The translations under genes and the position numbers were made by a program. Shown one piece after another: positions 60,130-64,000 of a stretch of DNA of 64,000 bases. Under the pieces are notes generated by a model, which saw only the letters and a program-made list of their open reading frames with translations, was not told the DNA's origin and ran no database searches. The first letter of the stretch is position 1; each line of letters starts with the position of its first letter. The DNA lies in the NCBI GenBank assembly GCA_014529385.2, contig CM043955.1, positions 150,425,640-150,489,639 on the forward strand. The letters are read 5' to 3'. Origin of the DNA: Adiantum capillus-veneris. Its lineage: Eukaryota; Streptophyta; Polypodiopsida; Polypodiales; Pteridaceae.

Positions 60130-60398
60130 GATGATGATGAGCGCGCGGCGGTGTGTGCAAGTGAAAGAGCACGCGAGGAAGTGCGGTGTGTGCAGAGAGG
60201 GGAGGCGAAGGCCAGCAGGAGAGGAAGTGCTAGCAGAAGAGAGAGGGCTCACGTTTTTGGGGAAAACTCAATAGGTGAGTTTTGGGTTTTTCCACTTCTA
60301 TTATAAGTGACCTTTAAAAAATGTGTCCAAGTTCAATATGAATGTGGACAAAGTATAGAAATGTACAAAAAGGGGTTATTTAGGCCTTTAACCCAACA
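60130..60398 (-). repeat. 3' LTR of copia element (left end approximate)
   Basis: The minus-strand start TGTTGGGTTAAAGGCC at 60398 is exact, placed by the adjacent purine tract and similarity to the E2 LTR start. CTTATAATAG near 60305 is a possible TATA core. The other end lies near 60130 (several CA candidates); no partner is available. Confidence 0.65.
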
Positions 60399-60410
60399 AC
60401 CTCCCACTTA

Positions 60411-61506
60411 AAGGTTGCGACAAATACAATAGGCGCTTGTCTCTTTGCCGTGTAACACGAACTCCAAGTATATGTTCAGCTTTCCCAAGGTCTTTCATTG
60501 AAAACACAGATTTCAGCTGCCCTTTAAGAGCATCAACAGTGCTTCTTTTCTTTGCAGCTATCAACATATCGTCTACATAGAGCACAAGAATGATAGGGTT
60601 GCCATCCTCATCAGGTTTGGTATACAAACAATGGTCTGCATGGCTTCTTTTGTAACCATGTTTAAGCATGAAGCGGTCAAACTTCTTGTACCATTGTCTA
60701 CATGATTGTTTCAGCCCATACAAGCTTCTATTGAGCATACATATCAAATGTTCCTTGCCAGGGATGACAAAACCCTCGGGTTGCTTCATGTTAAGCTCTT
60801 CTTCCACATTACCATGCAAGAAAGCGATATGTACATCCATCTGGTCCATTTCCAAATCAAGAGCAGCCACAATGGCAAACAATACACGCAAAGTGGTCAT
60901 CTTCACAACAGGAGAGAACACTTCCTGAAAGTCTATACCCTTGGTTTGAACATAGCCCTTTGCAACAAGCCTTGCCTTAAACTTGGGTTTTGCATCAACA
61001 GTCTTGATTTTATACACCCATTTGTTAGGAATAGCCTTCCTTCCTTTGGGCAATTCAACCAAATCCCAAGTATGATTAGTATGCAAAGCTTTAATCTCTT
61101 CCTGCATAGCAAGCTCCCACTTGTCGCTGTGCTCACATGTCTTTGCCTCTTTATACGTAGGAGGCTCTCCCTCATCTGTCAACATAATGTAATGCAAAGA
61201 GGGGTCATATCGACTCACAGGCCGTCTTTGACGAGTAGACCGCCTCGCCCAATGATCCACATTACCCGGCAATGGGTTTACATTAGGTGGCACTACAAAA
61301 TCATCAACAATGGGCTGCAGTACATCATTTTCAGCACCATTTTCAGCATTGTTTCTTGGCTGCAAATGCCCTTCAGGAGCCTCAATTTGCTGTCCAACAT
61401 CATCTGGCTCAAACACCACTGGATCATCTACATTTTCAGCCATTTGTGGTGCATCCCGAGGGTCAAAAATAGGCCTAACAGGTGGCTGGTCATGCTGAAA
61501 TTTCAC
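60411..61506 (-). pseudogene. copia reverse transcriptase, RNase H deleted
   Basis: Minus-strand frame of over 360 codons, open to 60388. It begins in the proline/acid-rich linker after integrase, then shows RRPVSRYDPSLHY, KWELAMQEEIKAL, KWVYKIKTVDAKPKFKARLVAKGY, MDVHIAFLHGNVEEEL and the catalytic LYVDDMLIAAK (YVDD), with SLYGLKQSCRQWYKKFD. After LGVRVTRQRDKRLLYLSQ the frame runs into the purine tract (SGRLLG), so the end of RT and the whole RNase H domain, roughly 250 residues, are missing. RT copies element RNA to DNA; without RNase H the element could not finish replication by itself. Confidence 0.88.
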
Positions 61507-62397
61507 CCTTTTATGGTCATGCTTTGAGGCACAATTGTTTTGAAGCAGCCTTGCCTCATTAAAAACAACATCCCGGCTGCGTACAACCCTTTTGAGCTGA
61601 GGTAATCAAATCTTGTAACCCATTTCGCCTTCTTCACCATATTCCATGAAGAGGCCTTTAATGGACTTCGCATCTAATTTACTCCTCAACTCAGGTCTAA
61701 CATGCACAAAAGCTTCACAACCAAAAATGTGTAAGTGATCATATTAAGTAGGCTTGCCAGACCAAACCTCTTCAGGGATGTCACCTTTCAAAGACATGTG
61801 AGGGGATCGATTGCATATATGCATTGCAGTTTTCAAAGCTTCTCCCCAAATTCCATGAGAGAGATTAGCTGTGGACAGCATGCATCTCACCCTCTCACAA
61901 AGTGTCCTATTGAATCTTTCAGCCACACCATTAGAAGAGGGGCTGTATGGCACAATAAGCTCCCTCTTAATGCCCAAATTTTCACAAAACTTGTTAAATT
62001 CAGCACTTGTGTACTCCCCCCTATTGTCTGTACGCAAGCATTTTAGCTTTCTACTTGTTTGGGTGGTCACAAATGCATGAAATCTCTTAAACGCAACAAA
62101 GGCTTCATCCTTAGACTTAAGCAAATAAAACCAAATTTTCCTAGAATGATCATCAACAAAGGAGACAAAATAACATGTACTACCCATAGACTTAGTAGGC
62201 ATGCTACATACATCGGAATGTACAAGATCAAGCACACAAGATTTACGAGAGACACCAGAGTAATAAGAACGCTTTATTTGCTTGCCATATTGACATTCAT
62301 TACAAAAGTCAAGCTTTGTGTCTTTAGCATCAAGCTTGTTCAAAGTACAAAGCTTAGAAAGGCCCTTTGGCTCATATGGCCAAGCCTCTTGTGCCAC
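61507..62397 (-). pseudogene. copia integrase with two stops
   Basis: Frame 62397-61744 has the zinc-binding C..C (DFCNECQYGKQ), LVHSDVC (first Asp), SFVDDHSRKIW, LRTDNRGEYTS (second Asp) and SSNGVAERFNRTLCE (third acidic residue region), then IWGEALKTA and HICNRSP. A TAA at 61744-61746 interrupts SGKPT|YDHL in the same frame; the following IFGCEAF and GEMGYK segments continue to a TGA near 61605, then RSRDVVFNE. Integrase would join cDNA to the chromosome. The stops rule out a full product. Confidence 0.88.
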
Positions 62398-63124
62398 AAC
62401 TCCATGTGAGAGTTAATTTCAGCCAATGCAATAAACTTGCCCAACACGACCTTTCCATGCATGCAGTAAAGTGTCCCTTTCTTTGTGCCTTTACAATCAG
62501 CCTTGAGTCTTTAGTCATTTTCCATGACCCTCTCTCAAACAAGATGCTGTAACCATGCATATTCATCTGACCAACAGAAAGCAGATTCTTCTTGATTCCC
62601 GGCACATATCGAACATCATGCAAGACAAGCTCATTGGTGCCATCTAGGGAGAGATGCACAGTGCCAATACCCTCAATGGAACATGCATGATTGTTTCCAA
62701 GGTATACATGGCCACGCTTGCCCGCATCAAAAGTAGAGAAACACTCCTTGATAGGAGTCACATGAAATGAAGCACCGGAATCAACAGTCCAAGTCTGGGA
62801 CAATGCATCATTGACAGTCAATAAAGCATCAATAAGATCACTCTTGGTGATCTGCATGTCCTGTGAATGAAGATTTAGAGAGGCATCAAAGTCATAAGCA
62901 TCATCATATGACAAAGTGGCACACAAAATGTCCTCTACATCTGACAGCTCCTCAATCACGACACTAGAAGCCACATTGGCCTTCTCTTTGTCCTTTGAGC
63001 TATCTTGTGCATCTGCCTTGACTTCCTTCTTCTCTTTCTCTTTGTCTCCACCATTCTTTTTCCTTTCTAATTCAACTTTATAGTACCTGCAAACAATCGG
63101 GTTTCTTGTGACATTTCCTGCCAC
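62372..63124 (-). pseudogene. copia zinc-knuckle linker and protease
   Basis: Just upstream, in another frame, CYQCGRKCHKKPDC (near 63115) is the CCHC knuckle. The 250-codon frame then has a K/E/D-rich linker, SDVEDIL, and protease WTVDSGASFHVTPIKECF (D-S-G, near 62790), GNNHACSIEGIG and VRYVPGIKKNLLSVGQM. The last 20 or so codons are out of frame: a frameshift near 62480 separates it from the pre-integrase and integrase frame. Catalytic residues look intact, but the polyprotein is broken on both sides. Confidence 0.86.
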
Positions 63125-63136
63125 ATTGATAGCAAG

Positions 63137-63418
63137 TCACATCACCCTTGCCTTTGCTTCATTTCCCCTTTCTTTACTCTTACTCTTACTCCTTTGTGCA
63201 TAAGCATTCTTCTTTTCTGTCCTGCCTCTAACCATGTTGGCAGAGCTGCCTCCCTCTCCACTTGCTTTCCTCCTGATTTCTTCATTCAAGATAGAACCCC
63301 TAACACCATCAAAGGTCAAATTGGGGTTATTGGACAACGAAACCACCAAAGTTTCCCATGACTCAGGTAAAGTCATAAGCAAGAAGATAGCTTTCAGCTT
63401 ATCATCAAAAGGGGACAA
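63137..63418 (-). pseudogene. copia gag, middle and C-terminal part
   Basis: The minus-strand frame has LSPFDDKLKAIFLLMTLPESWETLV (a copia capsid block, L...LP.SW) and ILNEEIRRK, then a basic R/K/S-rich tail leading to the knuckle. It is offset from the N-terminal gag frame by a frameshift near 63410. Confidence 0.82.
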
Positions 63419-63837
63419 GCCAGAACCCTGTAAAACTCCGACAAAGTACCTGCGAATAATGACAAGTGCTTTGTAGTGCTCTTGGACTCATCTAGTTGCA
63501 TGCCAACAAGTTTTCGCATCAAGTGCACTTGGTTGACAGGCGTTGTATTTTCATACATTCCCTTCAACTTCTCCCACACATCAAAAGCAGTCGTGAGACC
63601 TTTCACATCAATGACAGTCTCATCGATCATGGCCATTTTAATGTATGTAACGGCCTTCCTGTTCATGCTAATCCATGCTTCATCTGTCATATTTTGTGGC
63701 TTCACCTGTTCAAGTGCCTCTTCGCAATCCTTAAGAGATAGGAGTCCTTGAATCCTCTCTTTCCAAAGATCAAAACCTGTACCATCGAACCTCCTAATCT
63801 CGAAGAGGTTCTTCACATCCGAAGAAGATGAGGCCAT
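63394..63837 (-). pseudogene. copia gag, N-terminal part
   Basis: The start ATG is at 63837 (MASSSSDVKNLFEIRRFDGTGFDLWKERI), a normal copia Gag opening with F.G..F..W. It continues through ALEQVKPQNMTDEAW, a V...A.DVW..L...Y block and NQVHLMRKLVGMQLDESKS. The final dozen codons are frameshifted. With the 63137-63418 frame it covers the whole capsid, so gag is broken by a single shift. Confidence 0.87.
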
Positions 63838-64000
63838 AGTTGCACGAAATAAGAGGAATAAAACGCTAAATTTTTGGGCAAAATGCGCAAAAATCGGAGT
63901 ATAGCCTCACAGAGATGTGCACTAGAGCTCCAAATGTTCATAGGAGCAATTTGGGGCAAAATAGGTCGATTTGGGCTCAAAATTCAATTTCTGAAATTTA
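63838..64000 (-). other. leader of the copia element
   Basis: Sequence upstream of gag on the minus strand, no frame; the primer site and 5' LTR are beyond the window. Confidence 0.6.

Larger units (their letters stand above)
60130..64000 (-). mobile_element. Ty1/copia element, 3' LTR to gag, right end off window
   Basis: Minus strand: gag from 63837, knuckle, protease, integrase and RT, then a purine tract (AAGTGGGAGGT, 60399-60410) and a 3' LTR beginning TGTTGGGTTAAAGG at 60398 and ending near 60130, inside the gypsy integrase fragment. RNase H is deleted: RT passes directly into the purine tract. Frameshifts near 63410, 63120 and 62480 and stops at 61744-61746 and about 61605 make it inactive. 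The 5' LTR is off the right edge. Confidence 0.88.

Noticed and set aside
61310-61527. Plus-strand frames of 60-270 codons at 60668-61527
   Set aside because: Shadows of the copia RT on the other strand.

Overview
This window is non-coding-rich nuclear DNA of a land plant with a large, transposon-filled genome. Evidence: Ty1/copia and Ty3/gypsy LTR retrotransposons primed by initiator-Met tRNA (primer sites close to TGGTATCAGAGC), short TG..CA LTRs with 5-bp target duplications, long (GA)n/(CA)n microsatellites, and one GT-AG intron-containing gene with a plant-like poly(A) signal. Plant group is not settled by the sequence; a fern, lycophyte or other big-genome lineage would fit. There are no bacterial operons, tRNAs, rRNAs or CRISPR arrays.

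Layout. 1-516: 3' end and LTR of a copia element (family A). 707-3452 (minus): a small copia derivative (E1) with two LTRs, a long leader and a broken protease-plus-RT-tail frame. 3453-7229: no gene, poly-G tract. 7230-12165 (plus): decayed copia, primer site to RT, cut off inside RT. 12166-13642 (minus): decayed unidentified coding relic. 14041-15415 and 18420-19746: diverged 1.3-kb direct repeats, with a family A 3' fragment (16880-17450) between them. 20430-22190: AT-rich tandem array, unit about 152 bp.

22230-33926: a nest. A gypsy element on the minus strand (gag 29860-30353, protease/RT 28857-29740, rest of RT/RNase H/integrase zinc region 22230-23680, possibly LTR and primer site at 33737-33926) is split by a nearly intact 5176-bp family A copia (23681-28856, minus, TSD GGTAG) inside RT, and by a truncated family A copy in the opposite orientation (30354-32702, plus) inside gag. 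The two copies form a 2.35-kb head-to-head inverted repeat around 1.5 kb of gypsy DNA.

33927-42660: microsatellites, small duplications and a piggyBac-like transposase relic (about 41290-42380, minus). 42941-46189 (plus): intact small copia derivative E2 (192-bp LTRs, TSD CATAT) with gag-CCHC-protease and a second frame carrying only the RT tail; it shares architecture and about 1 kb of leader with E1, though their U3 regions differ. 46190-49320: poly-C tract and a minus-strand copia gag relic with its LTR/primer site. 49378-50674 (plus): the one convincing host-type gene, three exons, 333 residues, function unknown. 52062-52628: copia gag zinc-knuckle relic. 53968-55218: 1251-bp solo LTR (TSD CTATT). 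58358-60120 (minus): LTR of the same family, opposite orientation, joined to a gypsy integrase fragment. About 60130 to the right edge (minus): copia element with gag, protease, integrase and RT, several breaks, and RNase H deleted.

Apart from the three-exon gene, almost everything recognisable is mobile DNA. The most interesting points are the E1/E2 non-autonomous pair, the long inverted repeat, the three-exon gene and the 152-bp array.
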